NCBI GenBank assembly: GCA_022825925.1
Contig: JAJDVW010000120.1
Span: forward strand, 1 to 59,739
Length of the DNA stretch: 59,739 bases
Direction of reading: 5' to 3'
Source: Pseudomonadales bacterium
GTDB taxonomy: Bacteria > Pseudomonadota > Gammaproteobacteria > Pseudomonadales > Azotimanducaceae
Shown here: piece by piece, positions 34,782 to 44,069 of the stretch
Position numbering within the stretch: the first letter of the stretch is position 1
Layout: each line of letters opens with the position of its first letter
Notes under the pieces: model-generated
Database searches by the model: none
Seen by the model: only the letters and a program-made list of their open reading frames with translations
What the model was told of the DNA's origin: nothing
Program-made: the position numbers and the translations under genes

Positions 34782-35834
34782 TCAGGCCCCCAGCATCTCC
34801 CGCACCAGCTCCCACCCCCGCTCGGCCCGCCGGCGCGCGACGCCGGCATGTTCGAGGGCGTGGTCGGAACTGGCGTTGCCGTCGAGGCCGCGCTTGTAGA
34901 CGCCCTGGACGATGCCGGCGGAGCGGAACATGTTGTAGGCGATGTAGAAACGCCAGTTGTCGATGGGCGGCCGTCCCGCCTCGCGGCAATACGCCGCGAC
35001 GAGTTCCTCCTCCGTCGGGATCCCGAGCGCCGCCAGATCCGCCCCGGCGAGCCCGAGGTTCGGGTCCTGGTCGCCGTGGTACTCCTGCATCCAGTAGCCG
35101 AGGTCGGCCAGGCCGTCGCCGAGGGTCGAGAGCTCCCAGTCGAGGGTCGCGACGACGCGCGGTTCCTCGGGATGCAGCAGCAGGTTGCCGAGCCGGAAGT
35201 CCCCGTGCACGACCACCGGCGGCACGTCCTCCGGCAGGTTCTCCGGCAGCCACTCGATGAGCGCGTTCATCGCGTCGATGGTCTCCGTCTCCGACGCGAT
35301 GTACTGCTTCGACCAGCGGCTCACCTGGCGCGCGAAGTAGTTGCCGGGGCGCCCGAACTCCGCGAGGCCCACCTCCCGCACATCCACCGTGTGCAGCCGG
35401 GCCAGCACGCGCACCATGTCCAGGTAGACGACACGGCGTTCCTCCGGTGACAGCAGCGGCATGCGAGTGTTGGTGAAGAGCCGACCTTCGACGTGCTCCA
35501 TCACGTAGAACTTCGTCCCGATGACGCTTGTGTCCTCGCAGAGCGCGTACATCTTCGGCACCGGGACCTCGGTCGACCAAAGTGCGTCCATGACGCGGTA
35601 CTCGCGGTCCACCTGGTGCGCGGAACGCAGCAGCTCGCCCGGCGGCTGCTTGCGCATGACGTAGTTGCCGCCCGGCGTCTCGAGCAGGAACGTGGGGTTG
35701 CTCTGGCCGCCCTCGAACTGGCGCACGTTCAGGGGACCGCCGTAGGCCCCGACGTTGTCCGTCAGGTAGTCGTGCAACGCCGCCTCGTCGAAGCGGTGCG
35801 TCGGCCGCACGGGGGTGATTTCCACGTCGCTCAT
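34782..35834 (-). CDS. Phosphotransferase family protein (APH/ACAD10-like)
   Basis: 350-residue kinase-like protein of the aminoglycoside-phosphotransferase fold. YVMRKQPPGELL holds the ATP-binding lysine; the catalytic loop HGDFRLGNLLL has Asp212 and Asn217, and the metal Asp232 is in TLDWELSTLGD. The subtype resembles ACAD10-N-terminal-like proteins found beside acyl-CoA dehydrogenases and acyl-CoA ligases, so the substrate is probably a hydroxyacyl compound rather than an antibiotic. Divergent from an LLM oxidoreductase. Confidence 0.9.
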   Translation of the reverse strand: MSDVEITPVRPTHRFDEAALHDYLTDNVGAYGGPLNVRQFEGGQSNPTFLLETPGGNYVMRKQPPGELLRSAHQVDREYRVMDALWSTEVPVPKMYALCEDTSVIGTKFYVMEHVEGRLFTNTRMPLLSPEERRVVYLDMVRVLARLHTVDVREVGLAEFGRPGNYFARQVSRWSKQYIASETETIDAMNALIEWLPENLPEDVPPVVVHGDFRLGNLLLHPEEPRVVATLDWELSTLGDGLADLGYWMQEYHGDQDPNLGLAGADLAALGIPTEEELVAAYCREAGRPPIDNWRFYIAYNMFRSAGIVQGVYKRGLDGNASSDHALEHAGVARRRAERGWELVREMLGA

Positions 35835-35943
35835 GTCGGTCGTCCCGTCCCGGTTTCCGGGGGACGGCAAGCATATACGGTTGCCAGCGGACGCCGCAAA
35901 ATGCGACGCTTCCGGCGACCCGGAGACTGGCGGAGAGACGAAC

Positions 35944-36954
35944 ATGGCGTTGGCGAAACGGATGGCGGTCACCCTGCCGGCGAGTCCCTTCCTCAAGGAC
36001 ACCATCGACCTGATGGAGTGGGCGGAAGCCAACGGGTACGCGGATGCGTGGTTCGCCGACTCCGGGGCGCCCGACTCCCTGACCATGGCCGCCGCCGTCG
36101 CCCCGCACATCCGGAGGATGCGCGTCGGCTGCGCCGTGACGCCCGTGTACACGCGCGCGCCGTCGGTCCTTGCGGCCACTGCCAACGTCCTCGGACAGGT
36201 GTACCAGGGGCGTTTCGTCATGGGACTCGGATCGTCCAGCGAGACGATCATGACGCGCTTCAACGGCATTCCGCTCGAGAAGCCGCTGACGCGCGTGAAG
36301 GAGACGGCCACGATCGTGCGCTCCATGCTCGCGGGCGAGCGCAGCAACTTCCAGCTCACGACGCTCTCGAGCCAGGGCTACCGGCAGGCCCCCGTCGAGC
36401 ACCCGCCGCCGCTGTACCTGGCCGCGCTGCGCCCCAAGATGATCGAGATGGCGGCCGAGCACGGCGACGGCGTGATCTTCAACCTGTGGCCGAACGCCGC
36501 GCTGCCGAAGATGATGGAGCACGTGAAGATCGGCGCCGAGCGGGCCGGCAAGGACTGGCGCGACGTCGAGGTCGTGAACCGCAAGATGATCCTCGTCACC
36601 GATGACCGCGAGGACGGCTACGCGCGCTTCCGGGCGAACTTCGCGCCCTACTACGCGAACCCGGTCTACAACAACTTCCTGGCCTGGGCCGGTTACGAGG
36701 ACGTGGCCCACGAGATCAGCGAAGGCTGGGCGAACCGCGACCGCGAGCGGACCACCGGCGCGTTCAGCGAGGAACTCATCAACGAGATCGCCGCCATCGG
36801 CACGGTCGAGGAGGTGCAGGAGCGCGTGCGCCAGGACGCCGAGCGGGGCATTCACACGACGATCGTGGCGCCGCTCGGGATGCCCGGCGCGTTCGACACG
36901 GAGGAGGCGCTGGTGACGTTCCGCGCCTTCACGGGAGACGCGTTCAGCTTCTGA
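35944..36954 (+). CDS. LLM-class flavin-dependent oxidoreductase
   Basis: 336-residue luciferase-like oxidoreductase: AVTLPASPFLKDTIDLMEWA, ADAWFADSGAPDSL, RMRVGCAVTPVYTRAPSVLA, YQGRFVMGLGSSSETIM and HPPPLYLAALRPKMIEMAAE. These match the F420/FMN-dependent family, distinct in sequence from the copy ~3 kb upstream. It begins a plus-strand run with the DUF4153-like and MFS genes (24-nt gap to the former). Confidence 0.9.
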   Translation: MALAKRMAVTLPASPFLKDTIDLMEWAEANGYADAWFADSGAPDSLTMAAAVAPHIRRMRVGCAVTPVYTRAPSVLAATANVLGQVYQGRFVMGLGSSSETIMTRFNGIPLEKPLTRVKETATIVRSMLAGERSNFQLTTLSSQGYRQAPVEHPPPLYLAALRPKMIEMAAEHGDGVIFNLWPNAALPKMMEHVKIGAERAGKDWRDVEVVNRKMILVTDDREDGYARFRANFAPYYANPVYNNFLAWAGYEDVAHEISEGWANRDRERTTGAFSEELINEIAAIGTVEEVQERVRQDAERGIHTTIVAPLGMPGAFDTEEALVTFRAFTGDAFSF

Positions 36955-36978
36955 CCCGCCGGTCCGGGCGCGACGAAC

Positions 36979-38781
36979 ATGGCCGAACCAGCACGGGACC
37001 CGCTGCCGCTGCCGCGCAACCTCATGGTCGTCGTGGCGTTCGCGCAGGGACTCGCGTTGCTGCTCCTCTGGCGCGCCATGACCCACGAGGTCTGGCCAAG
37101 CCAGACCCCCGCCCTCAACGTACCGCTCTGGACGGTCGCGATCACGGCGCCCACGCTCTTCCTGCTCACGCTCGAGGCCGGCAACCTGAAGCGGGCGGCC
37201 CTGTTCGTCGGCGCGTTCTGCGCGGCGCTCGCCCTGCTCGGCGCCTACATCGGCTGGCAGGCGTCCCCCATCGGCGCGTTCCCCACGGGGCCGCTCATCG
37301 CCACGTTCATGCTCACGATGCTCGTCGCCTGCTTCAAGGGCGCGATGTACCTGCAGCAGATCGCCGCGCGGGAGACGATCCGCTATCCCGCGCTCTTCCA
37401 GCGGTCCTGGCGCAACTTTCTCGTGTTCGGGCTCTCGTGGACGCTGACCGTCGGCGTCGCCCTCGTGCTGGCGCTCTGGGGCGCGCTCTTCGCCGTCATC
37501 GGCATCGACTTCTTCCAGGAACTGTTCCGCAGGGACTGGTTCCTGTTTCCCGTCCTCGCCGCGGCGTTCGGGCTCGGGGTCTTCATCTTCCGGCGGCTGA
37601 CCCGCGTGATCGACGGCGTCACGAGTCTCCTGGAAGGCCTCATGCGCCTGCTTTTGCCGCTGACCGCCGCCGTGGTGGCGATCTTCCTCGCGGCCCTGCC
37701 GTTCACGGGGCTCGCGCCGCTCTGGGAGACGGGCAACGGCACCGCGCTCCTGATGGCGCTCAACGCGATCACGCTGTTCACCGTCAATGCCGTGTACCAG
37801 GCGGACCGGCACGCGCCCTACCCCCTGTTCGTGCATCGTCCGCTGTATGCGTGCGTCGCCCTGCTCCCGGTGGTCTCGGCACTGTCCGTCTACGGGCTCT
37901 CGCTGCGCCTCGTCCAGTACGGCTGGACCGTGGAGCGGTGCTGGGCCCTGACGCTGGCGTTGCTGTTCGCCGCGTTCTCCATCGGCTACGCGTGGAGCAT
38001 CGTCCGGCACCGCGACCGCTGGCCGGCGGCGCTCGGACGGGTCAACGTCGGGATGGGCTGGGTCGTGCTGGGCACCATGCTGCTCGTCAACACGCCGCTG
38101 CTCGACTTTCGCAAGGTCTCGCTGGCAAGCCAGTTCGGCCGCGTCGCGGCCGGCGAGATCGCCCTCGCGGATTTCGACTTCCGCTACGCCCGGGAGCACC
38201 TTGGCCGGCCGGCGTGGCAGCGCCTCCAGGCGCTGCACGACGAGTACGAGGACAAGGATCCGGCGCTCGCGGAGCGCATCGCCAACGCATTGAGTCCCGA
38301 TGTCATACCGGACCGGATCCGGGACCCCCGGGACTTCGTGGTCTACCGGCCCGGAACCTTCGAACTCCCGGCAGACCTCCGCGAGAGCATCGGGAACGAG
38401 TGGCACTACAACGACGACTCCACGCTCGCGCTCGTGCGCATCGACCTCGACGGCGACGGCCGGCCCGAGTACGCGTGGCTGGGGGCCGATGCCGGCAGCG
38501 ATCCAGGGTATCTCTGGGGCACCCTGTATCGGAAGAACGACGACGGCTGGACGCGTTACCGCCTCGAAGAAACGAAGCGGTGGGGAAGCGATGGGGCCGA
38601 AGCCCTGCGGCGCGGCGTCGTGGTCGCCGCCGACCCCGAGCTGCCCGACCTGCGGGTCGGTGACTTCGTCCTGCGGCCCATGCGCATGGACGCCGTGACC
38701 GCCGAGCCCGGGAGTGCGAACGTGTACTACGCCCCGGAGACAAAGGCAGCCGGCGCCTCCGGACGCGATGCCCCCCCGTAA
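36979..38781 (+). CDS. DUF4153-like multi-pass membrane protein
   Basis: 600 residues. The N-terminal ~390 contain about ten to twelve hydrophobic helices in the pattern of DUF4153 membrane proteins (for example MLTMLVACFKGAMYLQQIA and TLFTVNAVYQ). The last ~200 residues form a soluble domain: YRPGTFELPADL, then ALVRIDLDGDGRPEYAWLGA, which resembles a calcium-binding/VCBS-like acidic loop. Function unknown. It overlaps the MFS gene by 14 nt, so they are co-translated. Confidence 0.85.
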   Translation: MAEPARDPLPLPRNLMVVVAFAQGLALLLLWRAMTHEVWPSQTPALNVPLWTVAITAPTLFLLTLEAGNLKRAALFVGAFCAALALLGAYIGWQASPIGAFPTGPLIATFMLTMLVACFKGAMYLQQIAARETIRYPALFQRSWRNFLVFGLSWTLTVGVALVLALWGALFAVIGIDFFQELFRRDWFLFPVLAAAFGLGVFIFRRLTRVIDGVTSLLEGLMRLLLPLTAAVVAIFLAALPFTGLAPLWETGNGTALLMALNAITLFTVNAVYQADRHAPYPLFVHRPLYACVALLPVVSALSVYGLSLRLVQYGWTVERCWALTLALLFAAFSIGYAWSIVRHRDRWPAALGRVNVGMGWVVLGTMLLVNTPLLDFRKVSLASQFGRVAAGEIALADFDFRYAREHLGRPAWQRLQALHDEYEDKDPALAERIANALSPDVIPDRIRDPRDFVVYRPGTFELPADLRESIGNEWHYNDDSTLALVRIDLDGDGRPEYAWLGADAGSDPGYLWGTLYRKNDDGWTRYRLEETKRWGSDGAEALRRGVVVAADPELPDLRVGDFVLRPMRMDAVTAEPGSANVYYAPETKAAGASGRDAPP

Positions 38782-39955
38782 CGTCGTCGTCCTGTTCTTC
38801 GGACAGGTGATCTTCCTGACGGGAACGGTCACGCTCGTCACGCTCGGGGGCATCGTCGGCAGCCAGATCGCTCCGGACCCCGCCCTCGCCACGCTGCCCC
38901 TGTCCCTGATGGTCGTCGGTACCGCCGCCGGCACGGTACCGGCCGCCCTCCTCATGCAGCGAATCGGCCGGCGCGCCGCCTTCCTCGGCGCGGCCGGCCT
39001 GGGGTTTTGCGGCGCGGTGATCGCCGGCGCCGGGCTCGGGGCGTCGAGCTTCGCGGCCTTCACGGCCGGCGCCGCCCTCGTCGGGGTGACCTTGGCGTTC
39101 AGCGCGCAGTTCCGTTTCGCCGCGGCGGAGAGCGTCCCGCCCGACCGCGTGGGGTGGGCCGTGTCCATCATCCTGGTCGGTTCCATCGGCGGCGCCATCC
39201 TCGGACCGGAGATCGTCGCGCGGAGTCCCGGCTTCAATCCCGAACAGCCTTACCAGGGAGCGATGTACGCCCTGGCGGCGGTCTACGTCGTCGGCGCGGC
39301 CGTGCTGCTGGGTTTTCGCAACGTCGCAGCCGACCGCGCGGAAGGCGAAGCGTTGCCCCCGCGTCCGCTCCCGAGCGTGGTGGCGCAGCCCCGCTTCCTG
39401 GTCGCCATGGCCGCGGCCGTGGTGGGACAGGGGGCCATGGTGTTCGTCATGACGGCGACGCCGCTCAGCATGCACGTCGTCGACGGATACTCCATCGAGG
39501 ACACCGCCCGGGTGGTACAGGCGCACGTGGTGGCGATGTACCTGCCGTCGCTGGTGTCCGCCCCCCTGCTCGCCCGGCTCGGCACGACCCGGCTGATGGC
39601 CGTCGGCGCCCTGACCATGGGGGCCACGGTGGCGATCGGGCTCGCCGGGCGCGAGATCATGCACTACTGGTGGGGCATGGTCCTGCTCGGCGTAGGCTGG
39701 AACTTCCTCTTCATAGGCGGCACCACGCAGCTCGTCTCGACCTACCGCGCCAGCGAACGGTTCCGGGCGCAGGCGGTGAACGACTTCGGCGTGTTCGGGA
39801 TGTCGGCGGTCGCCAGCCTGCTCGCGGGCACGCTGCTGCACAGCTTCGGCTGGCACACCGTGCTCTGGACGATCGCCCCGGCCCTCGCCGGCATGCTGCT
39901 GCTGGCGCTGATCGGCCACCGGTCGGGCATGCGGCAGGCCGTCTCGGCCGAGTGA
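38768..39955 (+). CDS. MFS transporter
   Basis: 395-residue major facilitator superfamily permease with about 12 predicted helices. The first helix FGQVIFLTGTVTLVTLGG, the MQRIGRRAAFLGAAGLG loop (motif A position) and the C-terminal half starting around VVAQPRFLVAMAAAVVGQGA are clear. The type resembles YbjJ/proteobacterial 'MFS' proteins without a defined substrate. The start at 38768 lies inside the end of the DUF4153-like gene. Its 3' end is overlapped by an antiparallel extension of the DUF3604 gene. Confidence 0.88.
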   Translation: MPPRNVVVLFFGQVIFLTGTVTLVTLGGIVGSQIAPDPALATLPLSLMVVGTAAGTVPAALLMQRIGRRAAFLGAAGLGFCGAVIAGAGLGASSFAAFTAGAALVGVTLAFSAQFRFAAAESVPPDRVGWAVSIILVGSIGGAILGPEIVARSPGFNPEQPYQGAMYALAAVYVVGAAVLLGFRNVAADRAEGEALPPRPLPSVVAQPRFLVAMAAAVVGQGAMVFVMTATPLSMHVVDGYSIEDTARVVQAHVVAMYLPSLVSAPLLARLGTTRLMAVGALTMGATVAIGLAGREIMHYWWGMVLLGVGWNFLFIGGTTQLVSTYRASERFRAQAVNDFGVFGMSAVASLLAGTLLHSFGWHTVLWTIAPALAGMLLLALIGHRSGMRQAVSAE

Positions 39956-41850
39956 GCGCACGGACCTTGGGAGTTTCGCGAAGCGAAACTCCAACGCGAC
40001 CCGCAGGGTCGCGCGTCGACCCAGATCGGCGAGGACCAGGCCCGTTCCTGCAGCGTCTCCTCAAGGTCCGGGCGCGGCATGACGCCGGCACGGATCGCAT
40101 CCCAGGTCGACCAGCGGCAGGTCGGGTTCTCCAGGACGCGGACGTAATAGAAGGACGGGTGGTCCGGATCGAACTCCGGATCCTCCCAATCGGCGCGCAG
40201 GAGCGCAGCCCCCTTGCCCGGCGTGATGCTGCAGTCGGAGAGGTCCACGGCCGCGCCGTTGTCCGGGCACCGGTGCGTGTCCGGGTCGACGGCCAGTCCG
40301 TCCGAGCACGCGATATCGAACACCCGCTCCCGCGGCCAACCGTCGTCGACCCAACCCTTGACCACCTGCAGCCGCTGCAGCTTCGCGCTCATCGGGTCCG
40401 CCATCGCCCAGGCGTGGAACCGCGGCGAAGCGCCGGCGGGCAACACGAGATCCCCGCCCTGCGCCACGCCGCCGGCGGGCGTGTCGCGGTAGGCGGCGTT
40501 CGGTCCGCCCTCGAGGGTCTCCGCGGCCACGAACCGCACGGTGATGCGCGGACCGCTGGTCCCGAAGGTCTCCTTGCGCCGCATCGCGTCGAACAGGGCT
40601 TCCCGGGTGTTCTCCGGCGCCCAGATGCCCGCCAGGCCGGATGCGCCGTAGTAGCGGCGGGCGGTCTCCAGGTGGCCGAGCTGCGGCGCCCGCATGAGGT
40701 ATTCGCGCTCGGCCGCCGACAGGTTCTCGTCCGGTTCCGGGTACGGCTGGCCGCGACCGCCCGGCGGCACGGGAACGGACCCGCGGTCGACCGGGTCGCT
40801 CATGAAGTCCCCCACCTTGCCGACGAACTTCGACTCCACGAAGCGCTCGCCGCCGTTGTGGGTGTCGCTCGAGCCGATGAAGCCGAATCGGTAGGGATTC
40901 ACCCCGATCCGCTCCCGGAAGCGCAGGCCGTTCAGCAGCGCCTCCCGGGCGTAGCTGCCGTGCGGCTGGCTCTTGTTGAAGCCGGCGCCCAGCTTGAAGG
41001 GCACGATCTCGAAGTTCGCCCACTCGTCGTTTACGGCCAGGGCCGGATGCGTGTCCGAGGTGCCCTTGATCTGGGTGATCTCGACCAGCGGCTCGTTGCG
41101 CATGCGTTGCTCGGCGTAGGCCGCGTCGAGCGGGGAGCCGTCGAAATAGGTGCCTTCGAACATCCGGCCGTTCGAGAGGTTCATGTTGTGTGGAATCGCG
41201 AGCGCTTCGATCCCTTCGGCGCGGTAGCGGTCCATCCAGTCCCACAGGACCTCCGGGTTCAGCGTGTCGCCGCGGCCGATGACCCTCGGCGGCGCCTTCG
41301 CGCCCCGGTAGATGACGTTCCGGTGCAGCCCGTCCATGTTCGGCTCCGGCGTGAACTCGAACGCGATGAACGTCGTGAAGGTCCCCGGATCGTAGTGCCG
41401 CTGGGCCGCGCCCTGGATGTCGAGCCAGGTCGAGCGCATGTCCTCGGGCCGGTACTGCTCCTTCGGCCAGCGGAACGCGACGCGGTAGGCGACGCCGCGC
41501 TCGTAGCGGGCCTCCGCCTCCGCGATCCGCACCGCCTCGGGGTTGGACCGCAGCGGGTGGGCCGGATCGGTCTTGACCGCCCACCACATGCCGAGAAAGT
41601 ACGCGTGGTCGGTGACGGCGTAGAAGTCGAGGGACCGCTCGAGCTGCAGCTCGATGCCGGCCGGGTGCATGAGCGGCTCGCCTTTCGCGAAGCGGTAGGC
41701 GTCGTCGGGCGAAGCCAGCGTGCCGAAGAAGAAGGCGTCGTAGGAGTACCGCGTGTGGACGTGGATATCACCGAACCAGGCGTTCTTCTCCTCCGCCAAG
41801 GCCGTGGCGCCGGCGGACAGCACCGTCGCAAGAACCCAGAGCCTGCGCAC
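39742..41850 (-). CDS. DUF3604 protein with lost natural stop
   Basis: 702 codons from a GTG at 41850 (GGGAGGGG before it). A signal peptide (ATVLSAGATALAEE) precedes a PHP-like/DUF3604 domain: WFGDIHVHTRYSYDAFFFGT (HxH metal site), FYAVTDHAYFLGMWW, IAFEFTPEPNMDGLHRNVIY, LAIPHNMNLSNG and GFIGSSDTHNG. Family proteins end near QERAWSSPIW, reached at about 40020; here no stop follows. The frame instead runs ~90 codons through two hairpins and antisense to the MFS gene. Probable periplasmic metal-dependent hydrolase of unknown substrate. Confidence 0.85.
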   Translation of the reverse strand: MRRLWVLATVLSAGATALAEEKNAWFGDIHVHTRYSYDAFFFGTLASPDDAYRFAKGEPLMHPAGIELQLERSLDFYAVTDHAYFLGMWWAVKTDPAHPLRSNPEAVRIAEAEARYERGVAYRVAFRWPKEQYRPEDMRSTWLDIQGAAQRHYDPGTFTTFIAFEFTPEPNMDGLHRNVIYRGAKAPPRVIGRGDTLNPEVLWDWMDRYRAEGIEALAIPHNMNLSNGRMFEGTYFDGSPLDAAYAEQRMRNEPLVEITQIKGTSDTHPALAVNDEWANFEIVPFKLGAGFNKSQPHGSYAREALLNGLRFRERIGVNPYRFGFIGSSDTHNGGERFVESKFVGKVGDFMSDPVDRGSVPVPPGGRGQPYPEPDENLSAAEREYLMRAPQLGHLETARRYYGASGLAGIWAPENTREALFDAMRRKETFGTSGPRITVRFVAAETLEGGPNAAYRDTPAGGVAQGGDLVLPAGASPRFHAWAMADPMSAKLQRLQVVKGWVDDGWPRERVFDIACSDGLAVDPDTHRCPDNGAAVDLSDCSITPGKGAALLRADWEDPEFDPDHPSFYYVRVLENPTCRWSTWDAIRAGVMPRPDLEETLQERAWSSPIWVDARPCGSRWSFASRNSQGPCAHSAETACRMPDRWPISASSSMPARAGAIVQSTVCQPKLCSSVPASRLATADIPNTPKSFTACARNRSLAR
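39970..39992. terminator. Hairpin after the MFS gene
   Basis: Perfect 10-bp stem GGAGTTTCGC/GCGAAACTCC with loop GAA, 14 nt past the MFS stop. As an inverted repeat it could end transcription from either side of the convergent pair. There is no T-run on the plus strand. Confidence 0.55.
39995..40013. terminator. Second hairpin between convergent genes
   Basis: Perfect 8-bp stem CGCGACCC/GGGTCGCG with loop GCA, two nt after the previous hairpin. The two together lie exactly where the DUF3604 reading frame loses family similarity, suggesting an inserted repeat unit. Confidence 0.5.
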
Positions 41851-41885
41851 CGCCCCTCCCTCGACCAGCGAGCCGCCGCCCGACT

Positions 41886-44015
41886 CTACACGCCCGCCAT
41901 GGGCGTGGCCACAGGACGCCGCGAGCCCAACGTCAAGCCCCGCCAGGTGACAGCGTCCGCCTCGTACTCGAAGTAGCCGCGGTCGTTCTCGCGCCACGCG
42001 CGCACCAGCCGGCCCGGGGCGACGCCCTCCTGGCCGAGACGCGTCCCGAGCCGGATCCTGAGGCGCAGGTGGCTGTCCGCCGGGTCGAGGGAAGCGTCGT
42101 AGCCGGGATACGGCAGGATGTCCCCCGCCGCCACGAACGCCCCGTCCTCCCCGGACCGGATTCGGGAGCCCGGGCGGGGGAAGCCGACTTGCTCCCGGGC
42201 GAGGTCGAACGTCATCCTGACGCGCTCGGTGGGACGCAACGGCGGATCGAACACGTAGCGCCGGGCGCCGAGGGCGTCGGCGCGCTCCACGAGCGTGGCC
42301 GGGATCGAGAGCGCCTCCACGCGCGCCATGCGCGGGAAGGACACGATGAACTCGGTGACGGGCGCCGCGCCCGTGTTCCCGAGCAGCATCGTGCCCCGGC
42401 TCCGGACCGCGCGTCGCTCCGGATGGATGTCCACGGCCAGGTCCAGCGCCAGCACCCGGGGCGCCGGGAGTGCGGCGTAGTGGCCGAAGCGTCTCTCGTA
42501 CCCGGCGCGGCAGGCCGCGACGTCCGCCGCCGTTTCGTAAGCGTTGAGCACGTTGGTGTTGTAGAAGATCCACGCGCCAAGCCCGCCCCAGACCACGCCC
42601 GCGACGGCAAGCCACGCACGCCAACCGGCCCCCACGGAAGTCGGTCCCAACGCATGCGCGACGAGTGCGAGCAGTACCGCGAACGCGGACCAGTACGCGC
42701 CCACCGCGACCTGCGAGTCGGGCGTCTCCGGCAGACCCGGGCGGTAAAGCACGTGCTCGAAACCCAGGCCGACGGCGCAGGCGTCCCAGAGCAGGACCAG
42801 CAGCATCGCCAGCGTGCCCCGCAGGCGGTTGCCGGCGAGCGCATGGACCGCGACGGCAACTCCCGCGAGCAGGACCAGTTCCCATCCGGGCACCGCGTAG
42901 GGCGTCAGGTGACGCAGAGCCGGTCCACCGGCCCCGTCGGAAACGGCCCACGCGAAGACGAGCCCGCCCGCGCCACCCAGAACCCAGAGCCCCGACACGA
43001 TGCAACAGAACACCCCTGCCTGCGTGCCGACGGACACGTCCCGGCGGATACCGCGGCCGGGGTACACGAGGGCGCCCGCCAGTGCGATGACCGCGAGCTG
43101 CACCGGGAGGAGCGGGTTCGCATCGACACCAGCGACCAGGTCGCCCCATGGCAACGCCGGCAAGACCCCGCCGGCGGCGAGTCTTCCGGTCCAGACGACG
43201 AGATACACCCATGCGGCCGCCACCAGCGCCGCGGAGGAGAGGGAACGGAGCCCGACCGTATCTGCCGGCCAGGTGCGCGGCCGCCACGCCGCCACGGCGA
43301 GCGACGCCAGCGCGACGCCCAGCCACGCGAGCCGGTTCGTGAGGAACGCGCCCGAACCGGCCTGGAGGAATGCCGCGGTCCCGAGCGGATCCAGCCAGGC
43401 GAGCGTATCCGGGCTCGCCACGACGCCCGCGGACGCGACCAGCGACAACAGGACGAGGGCCGCGGCGCAGACCGGGTACACGCCGCGAACGTGCGCGGCC
43501 AGGGCGCACGCCAAGCCGCACGCGATGAACGCGTTCGGGGCCGCAACGGTCCACAGGGCTTGCCAGTACGGCTCCAGGGAGAACGGCCCCAGGCGCGCCG
43601 GATCGAGCCATGGGGCCGCGGCGCCGGCCAGCGTTCCCAGGAGTGCGGCGCAGGAGCACAGGAAAGCGGCCAGGGCGCCTCCCGCGACGCGCCCGAAGAG
43701 GAGTTGCAGACGCCGGCGGTCGCCCGACTGCGTGCACGGGACCCGCGCCATCGCCGTCGCGACGAGGGCGACGCTCCAGAATGCTCCCGGGATGGCCAGG
43801 ACGTACTGTGCGGAGATGATCCCGAGGGGGGCGCTCTCGATGCCCATGGCGAGGAAAGCGAGAAGAAACAGCGTCACCGCCGCGAGCGGGAACAACACTC
43901 CGCCGACCTGACTCCGACACTCCTGCAGGAAAGGCTCGCGAAAACCGCCGCGTGGCCGGCCGCCCCGAGCGGTCAGTCCCCGGTTTCGTCCCCGCCGATC
44001 AAGGCTTCGAGCCAT
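41886..44015 (-). CDS. ABC permease/M1-type fusion lacking the peptidase domain
   Basis: 709 residues with about 12 hydrophobic helices up to residue ~510, then a soluble segment. The order matches 'ABC transporter permease/M1 family aminopeptidase' fusions: GAWIFYNTNVLNAYETAADV, LAVDIHPERRAVRSRGTMLL and TEFIVSFP follow the permease part. Those proteins (~1,150-1,200 residues) continue into a zinc aminopeptidase with HExxH. Here translation stops after YFEYEADAVTWRG, before any zinc motif, so the peptidase is missing. No ABC ATPase gene is adjacent. The start is uncertain. Likely a degraded or repurposed permease. Confidence 0.75.
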   Translation of the reverse strand: MARSLDRRGRNRGLTARGGRPRGGFREPFLQECRSQVGGVLFPLAAVTLFLLAFLAMGIESAPLGIISAQYVLAIPGAFWSVALVATAMARVPCTQSGDRRRLQLLFGRVAGGALAAFLCSCAALLGTLAGAAAPWLDPARLGPFSLEPYWQALWTVAAPNAFIACGLACALAAHVRGVYPVCAAALVLLSLVASAGVVASPDTLAWLDPLGTAAFLQAGSGAFLTNRLAWLGVALASLAVAAWRPRTWPADTVGLRSLSSAALVAAAWVYLVVWTGRLAAGGVLPALPWGDLVAGVDANPLLPVQLAVIALAGALVYPGRGIRRDVSVGTQAGVFCCIVSGLWVLGGAGGLVFAWAVSDGAGGPALRHLTPYAVPGWELVLLAGVAVAVHALAGNRLRGTLAMLLVLLWDACAVGLGFEHVLYRPGLPETPDSQVAVGAYWSAFAVLLALVAHALGPTSVGAGWRAWLAVAGVVWGGLGAWIFYNTNVLNAYETAADVAACRAGYERRFGHYAALPAPRVLALDLAVDIHPERRAVRSRGTMLLGNTGAAPVTEFIVSFPRMARVEALSIPATLVERADALGARRYVFDPPLRPTERVRMTFDLAREQVGFPRPGSRIRSGEDGAFVAAGDILPYPGYDASLDPADSHLRLRIRLGTRLGQEGVAPGRLVRAWRENDRGYFEYEADAVTWRGLTLGSRRPVATPMAGV

Positions 44016-44069
44016 TCCAGCGCGTCCCTGCGCGTACCCGCATCCGCCACGAACTCCCAGTGTCGACCC

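Noticed and set aside
34744..39237. 1,497-residue open frame on the minus strand
   Set aside because: Covers several well-recognised genes antisense or in another frame; low-complexity Arg/Glu/His composition and no family motif.
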